DNA of 64,000 bases from Candidatus Enterococcus moelleringii (GCF_017377575.1 NZ_JAFREM010000027.1:1-64000); one strand, 5' to 3'. Numbered from the stretch's first letter, positions 1 through 9,755 are shown. The notes: generated by a model not told the origin, from the letters alone. Made by a program: numbers and translations.

Positions 1-36
1 GACTTATGTCACAGCCTCATCTTTATTTACGTATAG

Positions 37-354
37 TCATTCCTTTGGCTTCACATTCTTCTGCTTAACAAATTCAATATAGTTGATAATATCCTCTAAT
101 TGTTCCGCAACGATATTTTCGTCGATGTGAGCAGCGATCCGATCGGCAGGATGAGTCGCTTCATCTTCAAAGTAAGAAATGGATACGCCTAGAGCTTTTG
201 ATAGTTTTTTGACTGTTTCCAGTGTAGGGTCTTTTCTTTCGCCTTTTTCCAATCGCGAGATGTTTGAGGCACTCACCCCTGATTTTAGGGCTAGCTGGTT
301 CACGCCTAAACCCTTAGATTCGCGTAAAGCTTTCAATTTTTTTCCAAAGTTCAT
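37..354 (-). CDS. XRE-family transcriptional regulator
   Basis: A 105-residue DNA-binding protein. Residues about 3-58 form a Cro/CI-type helix-turn-helix (LRESKGLGVNQLALKSGVSA, then SNISRLEKGERKDPTLETV). The C-terminal half is short and acidic with no recognisable domain, so it may serve in dimerisation. I start at ATG 354, which has GGGAG about 8 nt upstream; a longer reading up to 441 would lack that site and run through the divergent promoter. It is transcribed away from a second small HTH gene at 493, and the gap between them contains an inverted repeat that may be its operator. The gene it controls is unknown. The family call is firm; the role is inferred. Confidence 0.85.
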   Translation of the reverse strand: MNFGKKLKALRESKGLGVNQLALKSGVSASNISRLEKGERKDPTLETVKKLSKALGVSISYFEDEATHPADRIAAHIDENIVAEQLEDIINYIEFVKQKNVKPKE

Positions 355-385
355 GAGAAAACTCCCTTCTCCCTTACTATATAGC

Positions 386-479
386 CATTTGGCAACAATT
401 ACAAAAGACATTTGTAGTTTTATTAGCAAAAACATTGCCAAATGACAATTTTAGTTTTATATTATTGACATAAGGCAAC
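386..479. promoter_or_regulatory. Divergent promoter region with inverted repeat (candidate operator)
   Basis: CATTTGGCAA at 386-395 is exactly inverted as TTGCCAAATG at 435-444, and a half site GGCAAC recurs at 474-479 just before the second gene. Placement between two divergent HTH genes suggests a repressor operator. This is inference from the symmetry alone. Confidence 0.45.
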
Positions 480-492
480 GGAGGTGGAACCA

Positions 493-711
493 ATGAAAAT
501 TGTCCTAAATAAGGAAGCCTTAAAGAATCTGATGGTTCAAAGCAAGGAAGATGTATACTCGTTGGCAAAGAGAATGGAGGTCGCCCCCTCAACCATTTAT
601 CGCATTTTAAGCGGTGAACGAGGTGTTGGCAGCCAAATGATCGCAAAGCTGTTGTGGGCCTATAATCTGTCAGAAAAAGATTTTGATAAACTGTTTATTG
701 TCAGCAAATAA
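493..711 (+). CDS. Small Cro-like helix-turn-helix protein
   Basis: A 72-residue protein consisting almost entirely of one XRE/Cro-type HTH: residues about 10-60 contain LMVQSKEDVYSLAKRMEV, then APSTIYRILSGERGVGSQM. I start at ATG 493, 9 nt after GGAGG; a GTG at 484 overlaps that ribosome-binding site and is unlikely. It is divergent from the XRE gene at 354 and the two may form a small regulatory switch. No other domain or neighbouring mobile gene tells what it controls. Confidence 0.75.
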   Translation: MKIVLNKEALKNLMVQSKEDVYSLAKRMEVAPSTIYRILSGERGVGSQMIAKLLWAYNLSEKDFDKLFIVSK

Positions 712-847
712 GTTAACCAATCACCAGCACAACTTTACACGAATCATGAGAGGCATAAAACAGCCCTTAGTCACCCGTAGATACCAAGTTTCCTTGTAAC
801 CGCCGCATAAGCCAAAAAAAATCGGGTTAGGAAGAAGGGATTCCCCA

Positions 848-1894
848 TTGAAAGCTGCACTACTAAATGATTCAAATCACTTCGTCGTCTGTCAAACCAA
901 CAAACCTGTTCCTCAGGAGAAAGAAGTCCTAATTAAAGTAAAAGCCGCAAGTATTTGTGATTCAGATATCAAGCAACTAAAACAGGCTCGCTCACGTCCA
1001 GCATCGCCAATTATCGGTCACGAATTCGCCGGAATTGTCGCAGATATCGGCAGCCAGGTCAGCCAAGTAAAAATCGGCGATCGGGTTGCGGGTATTCCTT
1101 TTCTGCCCTGTGGAAGCTGTGCCGACTGCCAAGCTGACAACCAGCATTGGTGCGAACACAGCCGAAAAATCGGTACCCATCAAAATGGCTGTTTTGCTGA
1201 ATACGTAGTGCTGCCAGAAGAAAATGTCATCGGTCTTGGTGATAAAATCTCCTTTGAAGAAGCAGCCTTGCTGGAGCCATTAGCTAAGGCCGCTCATGGG
1301 GTGAAGCTGCTGGAGGTTCAAGCAGGAGACACGGTTGCGGTATTTGGACTAAATACCTTTGGCTTGATGAACATCCAGTGGCTGCGACAGACTGGGGCAA
1401 AACGAATCATCGGACTAGATACGGATGGCAACAATCTTTGGGAGGCCAAAGTGCATGGCGTCACCAATACAATCAATCTACTTCGGGAATCCATCGATAA
1501 ACGAATTGCTCAGCTGACTAACGGACAGGGCGTGGATATAGCGTTAGAATGCACCGGCTCCTCACTTGCGGAGGAACAATGCCTGCTGATTACCAAAAAA
1601 GGCGGCACCATCGGCTATTATGGCATGGCGCCTTCCAATATGATGCTGCGGCAGCAGGCCTTTGAAAATATTTTCCGTCGCGAGTATACAATCAAAGGTC
1701 TGTGGAATACTTATTCGGCCCCTTTTCCAGGTGAAGAGTGGACCGCTTCTTTAGCCTTGATTGAGCAAAAAAAGCTGGCACCGCAGCAGTTTATTTCTCA
1801 TCGCTTCAGCTTGGAGGACATCCAGCAGGCCTTTGATTTAGCCATGGACGAAAATATTTCCAATCAGAGAGTGATAGTCGTTCCTAAAGGATAA
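848..1894 (+). CDS. Zinc-dependent medium-chain dehydrogenase, GatD-like
   Basis: A 348-residue NAD(P)-dependent alcohol/polyol dehydrogenase of the MDR family. Cys37 and the GHE motif at 57-59 would bind catalytic zinc; Cys88, Cys91, Cys94 and Cys102 form the structural zinc lobe. The C-terminal part (FRREYTIKGLWNTYSAPFPG followed by EEW) resembles galactitol-1-phosphate 5-dehydrogenase, so a sugar-alcohol phosphate is a plausible substrate. The Rossmann glycine motif reads GLNTFG rather than the usual GAGxxG. Translation starts at TTG 848 after AGGAAGAAGGG. It stands alone, with no PTS or kinase beside it, so the substrate is uncertain. Confidence 0.75.
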   Translation: MKAALLNDSNHFVVCQTNKPVPQEKEVLIKVKAASICDSDIKQLKQARSRPASPIIGHEFAGIVADIGSQVSQVKIGDRVAGIPFLPCGSCADCQADNQHWCEHSRKIGTHQNGCFAEYVVLPEENVIGLGDKISFEEAALLEPLAKAAHGVKLLEVQAGDTVAVFGLNTFGLMNIQWLRQTGAKRIIGLDTDGNNLWEAKVHGVTNTINLLRESIDKRIAQLTNGQGVDIALECTGSSLAEEQCLLITKKGGTIGYYGMAPSNMMLRQQAFENIFRREYTIKGLWNTYSAPFPGEEWTASLALIEQKKLAPQQFISHRFSLEDIQQAFDLAMDENISNQRVIVVPKG

Positions 1895-2055
1895 CCTGAA
1901 CCTTAATAGAAGCTTCAGCAGAAAGCACCCTAATAATCAATTCTTCAGCTGCTAGCTGCCGGTATCCTTACCACCAGATTTTGTCACACTATAATATACG
2001 CAATTTTTGTATTCTTGTCGTAAGCGAGGGGTTTTACCATCTAACTCTTTTTTTA

Positions 2056-2272
2056 GTGATTAATTATTAGTAATCGTCTAGTTATTGCTAAACTGCAAAA
2101 AGTAGGAATGACAGCTAACTCATCTTTAGGAATTGATTTCTCCAAAACCGGGAGAAATCAGTCCGATTGTCGTACGCATATCATCCTACTAGACTTCTCG
2201 TGTTGATTTATAAGTGATTAAATGCTGAGTAATCGTCTAGTTATTGCCGAACTGCAAAAAGTAGGAGTGACA
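2056..2272 (+). repeat. Interspersed repeat element, copy 1 (terminator-adjacent family)
   Basis: Two copies of the motif ACTGCAAAAAGTAGGANTGA (2092 and 2251), each preceded by about 36 bp that also match, bracket a central hairpin (GATTTCTCC/GGAGAAATC, 2137-2161) and the box GTCGTACGCATATCATCCTA. The right-hand motif abuts the terminator of the minus-strand LPXTG gene. The same arrangement occurs at 47.2 kb and several times at 59.7-61.3 kb. Apart from this element, the 1895-2317 gap holds nothing I recognise. Confidence 0.75.
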
Positions 2273-2306
2273 AATAAGGACAACACCGGTTGGCGTTGTC
2301 CTTATA
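2270..2306 (-). terminator. Intrinsic terminator of the LPXTG gene
   Basis: On the minus strand ATAAGGACAAC pairs with GTTGTCCTTAT across a 10-nt loop, followed by TTTG. It lies 12 nt past the stop codon of the LPXTG gene. Confidence 0.75.
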
Positions 2307-2317
2307 AAGAAGTCATA

Positions 2318-3847
2318 TTAAGCTTTTTTTGATGAATTTTTCCAGTAAAGGAAGGCGGCAGCCGCCAAGATAAGCGCGCCGATTACAATCAACAGGTTCG
2401 AGTTGGTGCTCCCGGTTTGCGGCAATGATTTTCCTTGTGTTGTTGGTACTGTTTTAGGTGTAGCCGTCTGCTTAGGTGTAACTGGAGTGGTTGGAGTGAC
2501 GATCTGTTCTTCAGATTTCACTTCGCCAATGGTGATCACGCTGGTGGCACTCGTTTGGCCATCCGTGTAAGTCACGCGATATTTACCAGGCAGTGAACGG
2601 TCGATGGTATCAATTCCACCCTTGTCGTTGTTTTCAGTAGACAAGCGCAAGCCTTTATTCACCGCTTCCTGCTCAGTCATGACCGCAACAGTGCTCAAGT
2701 TTGCTTTGCTTAATAGTTCATGCAGGTCAATATGGTACACCTCAGCATTTGGCGTAACGTACACATACTCTGTCGCAATCGAAATCTTCAAATTGTTCTT
2801 GTCGCCCGTATAAGTCACAAGGTCCAACAAAGCTGGATTGTTTAGATAGCTGCCAACCTCAACTGGGAAAGTGTGATCGGCTACTTCGAGTTTTAGCAAT
2901 TGCGGAGTAGGTGTTGGTTCAGGATCGGGCTCCACTCGGGTAGCACCATCTTTTCCGGTAATATCAAGAGCCAGCGTTGCAGCAGTTCCGTCAGGATTTT
3001 TCGCTTGAACTTCGTAGCTTCCTGATAGAGAAAGGTTGATCTGCTCCACTTGAGCTGAATCATTGGGTGCTGCCGTTAATTTTAGCGCAGCTGCTTCTTC
3101 TTCGGTAAATACGGAAACTTTATCAAGTGTTGTTTTGCCTAACAATGTATTTAAATCATGATAATAAACTGCTTCGTCAATTGCAGCGTAGACCATTTTT
3201 GAAGTGATAGTCAAAGCCAGCTCGTTTTTATCTCCTGAGTAAGTAATCCGATTTAGCAGATCAGCCTTTGTGATTACTTTATTGTCTTCAAATGGTAGGA
3301 TTTCCTCGGTTTTATCAAAGGCAATTTTAGAAGTGTTTTCTCTTGTTTGCTTACTAGGTAAAACCTCCAGCTCTTCTACCGGCAAAGCTTCACTCACGAA
3401 GAAAGCAGCCGGTTCTTCGACTTCAGCTGGAACGTCCACTTTTGGAATCTTCACTTCGTGGGTTCCAAGATCATCCGTATAAGAAACCATCATACTTTTC
3501 TCTTCAGCTAAAGCAGCAAAAGCTTCAGGATTCTTCTTAGCCTCAGCAAGATAGCTCTGCTTTAATTCTTCAGCGATCTTCCGGGACTCTTTATTTGGTG
3601 TCACTACTTTATCAATGTAGTCCTTTTTAGCCGCTGATCTTCTTTTTGACGTACTCTTAACAGGTACCCAATTCCCATTTTCATACTTGAAGGTATCGAT
3701 GCCGTCGCCGACATCTCTGTTCCAGATACTTGCATTTTCAATTGCTGCGCTAGGTTTTTCTACCGAGTTGTAAGTTGCTGCCTGGACTGATACAGCACTC
3801 GACAAGAAAAATGAAGCGACAACCAATAAACCAACCAACTTTTTCAC
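2318..3847 (-). CDS. LPXTG-anchored surface protein with two tandem repeats
   Basis: A 509-residue secreted wall protein. Residues 1-23 are a signal peptide ending near VQAA. Two related modules of about 100 residues (roughly 200-300 and 340-440; compare LLNRITYSGDKNELALTI with LLDLVTYTGDKNNLKISI) look like Ig-fold surface repeats. They are followed by a Thr/Pro linker and a sortase signal, LPQTG, a hydrophobic segment and a KNSSKKA tail. I start at GTG 3847, 7 nt after AAGGAGG. The pattern fits a sortase A substrate exposed on the wall, possibly an adhesin; the ligand is unknown. It is monocistronic with its own terminator. Confidence 0.85.
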   Translation of the reverse strand: MKKLVGLLVVASFFLSSAVSVQAATYNSVEKPSAAIENASIWNRDVGDGIDTFKYENGNWVPVKSTSKRRSAAKKDYIDKVVTPNKESRKIAEELKQSYLAEAKKNPEAFAALAEEKSMMVSYTDDLGTHEVKIPKVDVPAEVEEPAAFFVSEALPVEELEVLPSKQTRENTSKIAFDKTEEILPFEDNKVITKADLLNRITYSGDKNELALTITSKMVYAAIDEAVYYHDLNTLLGKTTLDKVSVFTEEEAAALKLTAAPNDSAQVEQINLSLSGSYEVQAKNPDGTAATLALDITGKDGATRVEPDPEPTPTPQLLKLEVADHTFPVEVGSYLNNPALLDLVTYTGDKNNLKISIATEYVYVTPNAEVYHIDLHELLSKANLSTVAVMTEQEAVNKGLRLSTENNDKGGIDTIDRSLPGKYRVTYTDGQTSATSVITIGEVKSEEQIVTPTTPVTPKQTATPKTVPTTQGKSLPQTGSTNSNLLIVIGALILAAAAFLYWKNSSKKA

Positions 3848-4121
3848 GTGTTCTCCTCCTTGCATTTGTTAAGTGAAGTAAATCTATTATCTTTATCCTT
3901 TAAATAATAGTATATACATAAAGGGTAATAAATACAAAAGATAGTTTAAATATATATATAAAAGACTCAAGAATAATATAGAGATTCGTTAGTACTTTGT
4001 CTGTTAATGCCTCCGAATAATACTTCTCACTAAGCTTCACTTAAACTTAATCAAAAGCACCTATCCAGCATCAAGTATTTGTAGCATAATAAGTAAAAAC
4101 GTTTTACACATTGGAGATATG

Positions 4122-5678
4122 ATGAATCCTGAACTGTTTATTATTGAATTACTTTCTTCCAAAGAGAAGATTTTAGCCTATGATAAAGAAACGCGGCAGA
4201 AAAATCTATTGGCAATCATTGGCTATTTAATTGGAACCAGCGGTCTCTTCTTTGGTTTAGCTACGCTTGTCTATCGTGCCTTCCCGTGGCGGCTATGGTC
4301 GATCACCAGCAATTATATATTAGAAGGTCTTTATTATTTTTCATTAGCGGTGGGGATTATTTGCCTGGTCGTTCTATTGGGATTACTAGTGAAAAATGTA
4401 TTTGGCGGCTTACTAATGCATCATTCCTATAATCGCTGGCTAGAGAAAAATGCCGGGAAAACGCTGAAGGTTCAGCAGGTGTATCAAGAAAATGGTTATT
4501 ACTATTTAGCCGACAAATCGAAAGTTCCCAAAATCCGTTTGGCACAGACCGATTGTCTCGCGTTAACCACCACAATGGATGGTGCTACTATTATAATAGG
4601 AAGAAAACCGCAATTTCCCGGAATCGGGTCGAATCAGCTGTTCATACTAAATGGCGAACCAGCAGCTTTACCGCAGACTTTTTCCAAGGCTCATTCCTTC
4701 AATCAACGAGCTGTGCTGCTGCTAGCCGGGCTGCTGTTTGTTGCCATGGCGGGGATTTCTTATTATGAAGTAACCAGCTACTACCAAACATTCTATGGTA
4801 CCGATGCAGTGGAAACGACCTATTCCTTCAGTAGTCAAGAAGTATTGGATGCCGGAGGACTGTTGACGCAGCAGGGCCCCACGCCAGATTATCAAATCAG
4901 CCAAACCAATCAATTGGAGCTGGTTACCGACAGCGATGAACTCTACATGACTACCGACAACGGAACGAATTGGTCATTTATTCCTTTGAAACCCGAATGG
5001 CTGCGGTTTGGCAGTTACTTGCTGACTAGCGGCGAGATTCCGATGGGCTATTGGATGGATAAGACTTATGATATTTCGCCGGATTTTTCCTGGTTCATTT
5101 ATTCCCAGAATGCTGAGGCTGTAGAATTTTTATCCTCCAAAGACAATGGACAAACCTGGCAAAAATCCTTAGTAACTGAAAATGATGGGCCATGGATTCG
5201 TTACCGTAAAGCCAGTTTCTTCCCAAACGGCAGCGGCGTGCTAGTCTATTCAACCGCTTCGCCGGAGGTTTCCTCTGAAGGTCTGGAAATATACTTTACC
5301 AGTGATTTTGGTCAAACCTGGAATCGAAGCAATGGCACCACGATCAGCCAACCAGTCCAAAATGTCAGCTTTGTGAATCCGACACTAGGCTTTGTCTCCA
5401 CGCGAGAACAATTGTACTATACCAATAATAGCGGCAGCTCCTTCAAGGAAGCCGTAGTCACCATCCCGGAAGGCTATCAAACCGGCGGACTGGATCTCTT
5501 CCAATCCCCCAACGAAGTTATCCAAGTCAGCACCAATCTACTGGAAACCAGATTTTACTTACTGAAAATGGAAGGCATCGATCAAGGCAAAATGTTCGCC
5601 TGCCGCTACCAATCTTCCGACAACGGCGAAACCTGGCAGCTTGCAGAACAGCTGTCCCAGGTGGAGCTGACGGATTAA
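4122..5678 (+). CDS. Membrane protein with extracytoplasmic Asp-box (BNR-type) repeats
   Basis: A 518-residue protein of unknown function. Two N-terminal membrane segments (about 30-50 and 70-95) and a third near 190-210 anchor it. The rest is an extracytoplasmic domain with at least five Asp-box-like motifs of the S/TxDxGxxW kind (DNGTNW, DNGQTW, DFGQTW, NSGSSF, DNGETW), the hallmark of sialidase-type beta-propellers. No sialidase FRIP motif is visible, so enzymatic activity should not be assumed. ATG 4122 has GGAG at a better distance than ATG 4119. It is monocistronic. YCF48-like or VPS10-like propellers are alternative comparisons. Confidence 0.65.
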   Translation: MNPELFIIELLSSKEKILAYDKETRQKNLLAIIGYLIGTSGLFFGLATLVYRAFPWRLWSITSNYILEGLYYFSLAVGIICLVVLLGLLVKNVFGGLLMHHSYNRWLEKNAGKTLKVQQVYQENGYYYLADKSKVPKIRLAQTDCLALTTTMDGATIIIGRKPQFPGIGSNQLFILNGEPAALPQTFSKAHSFNQRAVLLLAGLLFVAMAGISYYEVTSYYQTFYGTDAVETTYSFSSQEVLDAGGLLTQQGPTPDYQISQTNQLELVTDSDELYMTTDNGTNWSFIPLKPEWLRFGSYLLTSGEIPMGYWMDKTYDISPDFSWFIYSQNAEAVEFLSSKDNGQTWQKSLVTENDGPWIRYRKASFFPNGSGVLVYSTASPEVSSEGLEIYFTSDFGQTWNRSNGTTISQPVQNVSFVNPTLGFVSTREQLYYTNNSGSSFKEAVVTIPEGYQTGGLDLFQSPNEVIQVSTNLLETRFYLLKMEGIDQGKMFACRYQSSDNGETWQLAEQLSQVELTD

Positions 5679-5688
5679 AAATTTCAAG

Positions 5689-5724
5689 CTAGGTTCATCA
5701 AATAAGATGAGCCTAGTTTTTTTC
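5689..5724 (+). terminator. Intrinsic terminator
   Basis: CTAGGTTCATC pairs with GATGAGCCTAG (one G-U pair), followed by seven T. It ends the Asp-box membrane protein gene. Confidence 0.85.
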
Positions 5725-5804
5725 TGGAGGAATTTCTAAAGGCAGAGGTGCATAAATCGTACAATTGGCTTACACTAGAAAAAAAGACAAAGGAGCACGG
5801 GAAC

Positions 5805-7466
5805 ATGATAAACTGGCAACATCTTTTTCGATCACATATTTTGGAACGAGGAGCTAGTTATCACTTTGAAGATTTAGTAGAAGATATGATAGTTAAAGAT
5901 GGAAAAATCGCAGCTGTCGTTTGCGGCAGTGAAGACTATCAAGTGATCATTGAATTAAGGAGCAATCAAGTCATCTCCATGCATTGTGACTGTCCTTATG
6001 CAGAGAGTGGGAACCATTGTAAGCACATGGCTGCGGTCATGTTTGCATACGAGGATGAACACAAAGTGAAAAAGCCAACTATTGAACAAAAAATTGAGCA
6101 CTCCAACGTAAGGGAGCTAGTGGTGAGTGCTGATGAAATTACTATTCGGTTATTCTTGCTGGAAATCTTGCAAAATGATGCAAAGTTGGCTCAACGTTTC
6201 GCTCAACAGCTGTCTCCGAAGGTCAGTGAGGAGGACATCAATAGCTATATGTATCGAATCAGCGATATTGTCGAAACCTATTCTGATTTTGATGATTTCA
6301 TTGATTACTATCAGGCAGACAAGTTCGCCAATGAATTGTGGGAGCTATTAAACGAGGATATCCAACCAATGATTGGTAATAAACAGTATCTTCCGGCTTT
6401 TCAAATCATTTGCTGTATAGCTGACACTATTGGTAATGTGGACATTGACGATTCTAGTGGTGGAGTAGGAACAGTGGTATACCAATGTGTAGAGATGTGG
6501 GAGGAATTGCTGAGATTGGCTCCTCTCGCAGAAAAACGCGAAATGTATCCAATTCTGGTGGCTCGATTAGAGCAGAATAACGATTTTTTCCAAGATCAAA
6601 TTGAGGAGATTATCAAAAAAAGCTTCTCAGAAGCAGAGTTTCTGGAACAAAGCTTAGCGCTGGCTAAGCGAAAATGTCAAGAAGCAGAGGCAGCGGGCTC
6701 TTTTTATTCTGAATACAGATTAAACAATTGGGTGTATTTTCAACTTGATTTGATGGAACGCCTAGGAAAACCAGTTTCAGAAATTGATCAACTATACAAA
6801 AAATACTGGAAGCTAAGCGGGGTCCGTAAGCAGAAGGTAAAACAATTGCTGACTCAGAAAAACTATTCACAGGCGGTTCAGGTACTAAAGGAAAGCCTAG
6901 AAATTGACCGAGAATATCCGGGCTTGGTTCGGGAGCATAGTATGAAGCTGAAAGAAATTTATGAACAGCTGGATCAAAAGGAAAATTACCTAAATCAGCT
7001 GTGGCAGCTTTTACTTCATGATGATAAAGGTAACGTGATCATTTATCGAGAACTGAGAGATATGTATTCAGAAGTAGAATGGCCAGATATATATGAAAAT
7101 ATTTTCGCAGAGTTAGCTGATTTTCAGCATGTTGATCAGCTATACTTGCAAGAAAAAAGATATGACTTACTTATAAAATTCATCATGAAATCCCATGGAT
7201 TACATGTTACTCAGCGCTATTTGAAGCAACTAAAGGACCTGTATCCAAATGAACTTTTGACCAAATTTGAAACCGAGATCAAAAAGATGACCGCTGGGGC
7301 ATCTAGTCGCAAAAATTATTATACTATTGCTCAAATTCTGCAAAAAATGCCTTCTATCCCTGGAGGTACCTTACGCATGCAGCTTTTAATAGAAGATTTA
7401 AAGCAGGCGTATCCTAGAAGGTCAGCAATGATTGATGAATTTGACAAGGTTTTGAAACAAAAATAG
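5805..7466 (+). CDS. SWIM zinc-finger protein
   Basis: A 553-residue cytosolic protein. Near the N-terminus (about residues 60-85) it has the SWIM zinc motif: CDCPYAESGNHCKHMAAVMF gives the CxC...CxH ligands. The rest is largely helical, with pairs resembling TPR-like repeats and no catalytic motif. SWIM fingers occur in Firmicute proteins beside SNF2 helicases, but no helicase gene adjoins here, so the partner is unknown. ATG 5805 follows AAGGAG by 10 nt and is preferred to GTG 5748. Nucleic-acid or protein binding is inferred from the finger alone. Confidence 0.7.
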   Translation: MINWQHLFRSHILERGASYHFEDLVEDMIVKDGKIAAVVCGSEDYQVIIELRSNQVISMHCDCPYAESGNHCKHMAAVMFAYEDEHKVKKPTIEQKIEHSNVRELVVSADEITIRLFLLEILQNDAKLAQRFAQQLSPKVSEEDINSYMYRISDIVETYSDFDDFIDYYQADKFANELWELLNEDIQPMIGNKQYLPAFQIICCIADTIGNVDIDDSSGGVGTVVYQCVEMWEELLRLAPLAEKREMYPILVARLEQNNDFFQDQIEEIIKKSFSEAEFLEQSLALAKRKCQEAEAAGSFYSEYRLNNWVYFQLDLMERLGKPVSEIDQLYKKYWKLSGVRKQKVKQLLTQKNYSQAVQVLKESLEIDREYPGLVREHSMKLKEIYEQLDQKENYLNQLWQLLLHDDKGNVIIYRELRDMYSEVEWPDIYENIFAELADFQHVDQLYLQEKRYDLLIKFIMKSHGLHVTQRYLKQLKDLYPNELLTKFETEIKKMTAGASSRKNYYTIAQILQKMPSIPGGTLRMQLLIEDLKQAYPRRSAMIDEFDKVLKQK

Positions 7467-7577
7467 TAGACGCTTGGGGTTGTTCGACTATTAGGGCAGT
7501 CTTAGCTATAAAATCTATTTGCTGATTTTGACTGATTTTCATCAAATAGAATTAAGAAATATGGTTTGAACAATAAA

Positions 7578-7619
7578 AAAAGAAGAAACGCTGGATAGAC
7601 TGCAGCGTTTCTCCTTTTT
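7578..7619. terminator. Bidirectional intrinsic terminator
   Basis: AGAAACGCTG and CAGCGTTTCT form a stem, with A-rich sequence on the left and CCTTTTTT on the right. It serves both the SWIM-protein gene and the converging ABC operon. Confidence 0.85.
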
Positions 7620-8350
7620 TAACTGATCCTCGCTAAAAACCGTTTGGTCCGTTCTTCCTTCGGTGCCGCAAAAAAATCTTTTGGTGCACCTTCTTCGATA
7701 ATTCGTCCTTCATCCATAAACACCACATGGCTGGCAATCTCGCGGGCAAAGCCCATTTCGTGGGTCACCACCACCATAGTGATACCTTCTTCAGCCAATT
7801 GGCGCATCACCTGCAGGACATCACCGATCAACTCCGGGTCCAGCGCCGAGGTTGGTTCATCAAACAACAATACATCAGGCTTCACCGCAATGGCGCGGGC
7901 AATCCCGATCCGTTGTTGCTGACCACCAGACAATTCATGAGGATAGTAGTTTTCGTGACTAGACAGGCCCACCTTGGCAATGGCTTCCCGAGCAGTCTCG
8001 AGAGCTTGAGCCTTGGGAATTTTACGAGCAATAATTAGACCTTCCAGCACATTTTCCAAGGCCGTTTTGTTGGCGAACAGATTGTAATGCTGAAAAACAA
8101 AGGCGGTTTTTTTCCGCAACGTCAATATTTCCTTGTTGGATATTTTAGCTAAGTCGTAGGCGGTATCCGCCAGAGCAAGTTCGCCGCTGTCGGCTTTTTC
8201 CAAGCCATTCAGGCAGCGGAGGAAGGTGGTTTTTCCGGAACCGCTGGGCCCTAAGATGACAATTACGTCTCCTTGATTGACCTGCAGGCTAACGTCGTTT
8301 AAAACTGATTGCTGCTGAAAGCTTTTGTGAATGTGAGTAGCGTTTAGCAT
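7619..8350 (-). CDS. Polar amino-acid ABC transporter, ATP-binding subunit
   Basis: A 243-residue ATPase of the GlnQ/TcyN class. It carries Walker [14 protein letters not shown]-loop FQHYNLF, signature [14 protein letters not shown], Walker [14 protein letters not shown] and the H-loop VTHEMGFA. It powers import by the two permeases encoded just upstream. I start at ATG 8350 after GGAG; longer readings would run far into the permease gene. Even so the permease reading frame overlaps this gene by 62 nt. The substrate is not readable from the ATPase; operon context suggests an amino acid, possibly sulfur-containing. Confidence 0.93.
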   Translation of the reverse strand: MLNATHIHKSFQQQSVLNDVSLQVNQGDVIVILGPSGSGKTTFLRCLNGLEKADSGELALADTAYDLAKISNKEILTLRKKTAFVFQHYNLFANKTALENVLEGLIIARKIPKAQALETAREAIAKVGLSSHENYYPHELSGGQQQRIGIARAIAVKPDVLLFDEPTSALDPELIGDVLQVMRQLAEEGITMVVVTHEMGFAREIASHVVFMDEGRIIEEGAPKDFFAAPKEERTKRFLARIS

Positions 8351-9059
8351 GGAATTGCTCCTTTCTAACAGTAGAGGGTTGAGAAATTCGGTACTGAACC
8401 AATGAAAACAGTCCTTGGATTGTGCCGCACAATAATAAATAGACCACGAAAATGACAAAGTAGGCTTCGAAATAATGGTAACCATAGGCAGCTTGTACCC
8501 GAGCGATGGCAGTAATATCTTGAACTGTCATCACGAACACTAGTGATGTGCCCTTCACCAAGTTAATCAGCAGATTACATAAATTGGGCAAAGCTGAAAC
8601 CAACGCTTGCGGGAAAATAATCCGGCGATAAGTTTGAAAGGTACTCAGACCAATTGCTTGCCCCGCCTCCAGCTGTCCTTTATCCACCGTCATCAAGGCG
8701 GAACGGAAAACTTCTGATAGGCTGGCGGTAGTCAGAAAACCAAAGACGATAAAGACATAAAAAATCGGATTAAAGGCAAAGACATCAATCGAGCTGCCGA
8801 TGCGCTGCATCAAGACATTTAAAACACTAGGCAGCAGACTGTAAAAGAAGAGAATCAACAAAATCGGCGGCGTTGCCCGCACAAAGGCTAGATACACCAT
8901 GGAAAAGGCAGTGACACCCTTAACTTGATGAAGCCGGGCCAAGGCCAAAAGCAAAGCCGGCAGAAAACTTAGCGCAAAGGCAACGGCCATTATGGCTAAA
9001 GTGGTGGGAACTCCTCGCAGCGTGAGGAAAAAGGTTTCGCTGATAAACTGCCAGTTCAT
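8289..9059 (-). CDS. Amino-acid ABC transporter permease (second)
   Basis: A 256-residue HisM/GlnP-type membrane permease with about five hydrophobic segments and the EAA-like cytoplasmic loop ([20 protein letters not shown], then IIFPQAL), which contacts the ATPase. ATG 9059 follows GGAG and begins directly after the stop codon of the partner permease. Roughly the last 20 residues (after HAKRYSHSQ) lie inside the ATPase gene in another frame; this long overlap is unusual and may reflect loss of an earlier stop codon. Confidence 0.92.
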   Translation of the reverse strand: MNWQFISETFFLTLRGVPTTLAIMAVAFALSFLPALLLALARLHQVKGVTAFSMVYLAFVRATPPILLILFFYSLLPSVLNVLMQRIGSSIDVFAFNPIFYVFIVFGFLTTASLSEVFRSALMTVDKGQLEAGQAIGLSTFQTYRRIIFPQALVSALPNLCNLLINLVKGTSLVFVMTVQDITAIARVQAAYGYHYFEAYFVIFVVYLLLCGTIQGLFSLVQYRISQPSTVRKEQFHAKRYSHSQKLSAAISFKRR

Positions 9060-9755
9060 TTAATGCACTCCCTTCGGTGTCAGCAGACGCTCAGCTGCCT
9101 GTGTAGTCAAGGTCAGCACAAAGGCCAACCCCCAATAAATAATTGCTGCCGCGGTATAGGTTTCCAGCGAATAATTGCCAAAGTTGCGGCTGATTAACAG
9201 ATTCGCGCCGCCCAACACATCCACTAAGCCGATGGTGTAGGCTAAGGCAGCATCCTTCATTAAATTAAGCAAGGCACTGGAAAAGTTCGGTAAAGCAATC
9301 CGGGCTGCTTGCGGCAGCAAAATTCGATAAAAGGTTTGAAACGGCGACAAGCCAATACTAAGTCCCGCCTCCAGCTGTCCTTTAGGAACCGCGGAATACG
9401 CGGAGGTAAATACCTTGGAAATAATTGCCGCAAACAATAACGTCATGGCGATGATCACAAATACTCCCCGGGACCAGCCGTCCGTTTCGATTCCCAGCCA
9501 CCAATTAAGGAAACGAGGAAAGCCGTAAAAAACGATGAACAGCAGCACAATCGGCGGGGTACAACGCAGGACAAACACGTAGCCTTCAGCAATCGAGCGC
9601 AGCGTCTTGTCATTGGCCAGCAGTCCCCAGGCGACAATTCCGCCTAAAAGGGTGCCAATTAAAACGGTAACTCCAGCAACTGCCAAGGTTACCGGTAAAT
9701 TTGCCAGTAAGCCAGGTAGTACTTGCCAGATGCGGGCGGGGTCAAATGAAACCAT
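9060..9755 (-). CDS. Amino-acid ABC transporter permease (first)
   Basis: A 231-residue HisQ/GlnP-family inner-membrane permease that should pair with the adjacent permease as a heterodimer. The EAA loop reads KGQLEAGLSIGLSPFQTFYR followed by ILLPQAARIALP. I start at ATG 9755, spaced normally from AGGAGG; a TTG codon immediately precedes it. The stop codon touches the next gene's start, consistent with translational coupling. It belongs to the five-gene operon running from 11619 to 7619. Confidence 0.92.
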   Translation of the reverse strand: MVSFDPARIWQVLPGLLANLPVTLAVAGVTVLIGTLLGGIVAWGLLANDKTLRSIAEGYVFVLRCTPPIVLLFIVFYGFPRFLNWWLGIETDGWSRGVFVIIAMTLLFAAIISKVFTSAYSAVPKGQLEAGLSIGLSPFQTFYRILLPQAARIALPNFSSALLNLMKDAALAYTIGLVDVLGGANLLISRNFGNYSLETYTAAAIIYWGLAFVLTLTTQAAERLLTPKGVH

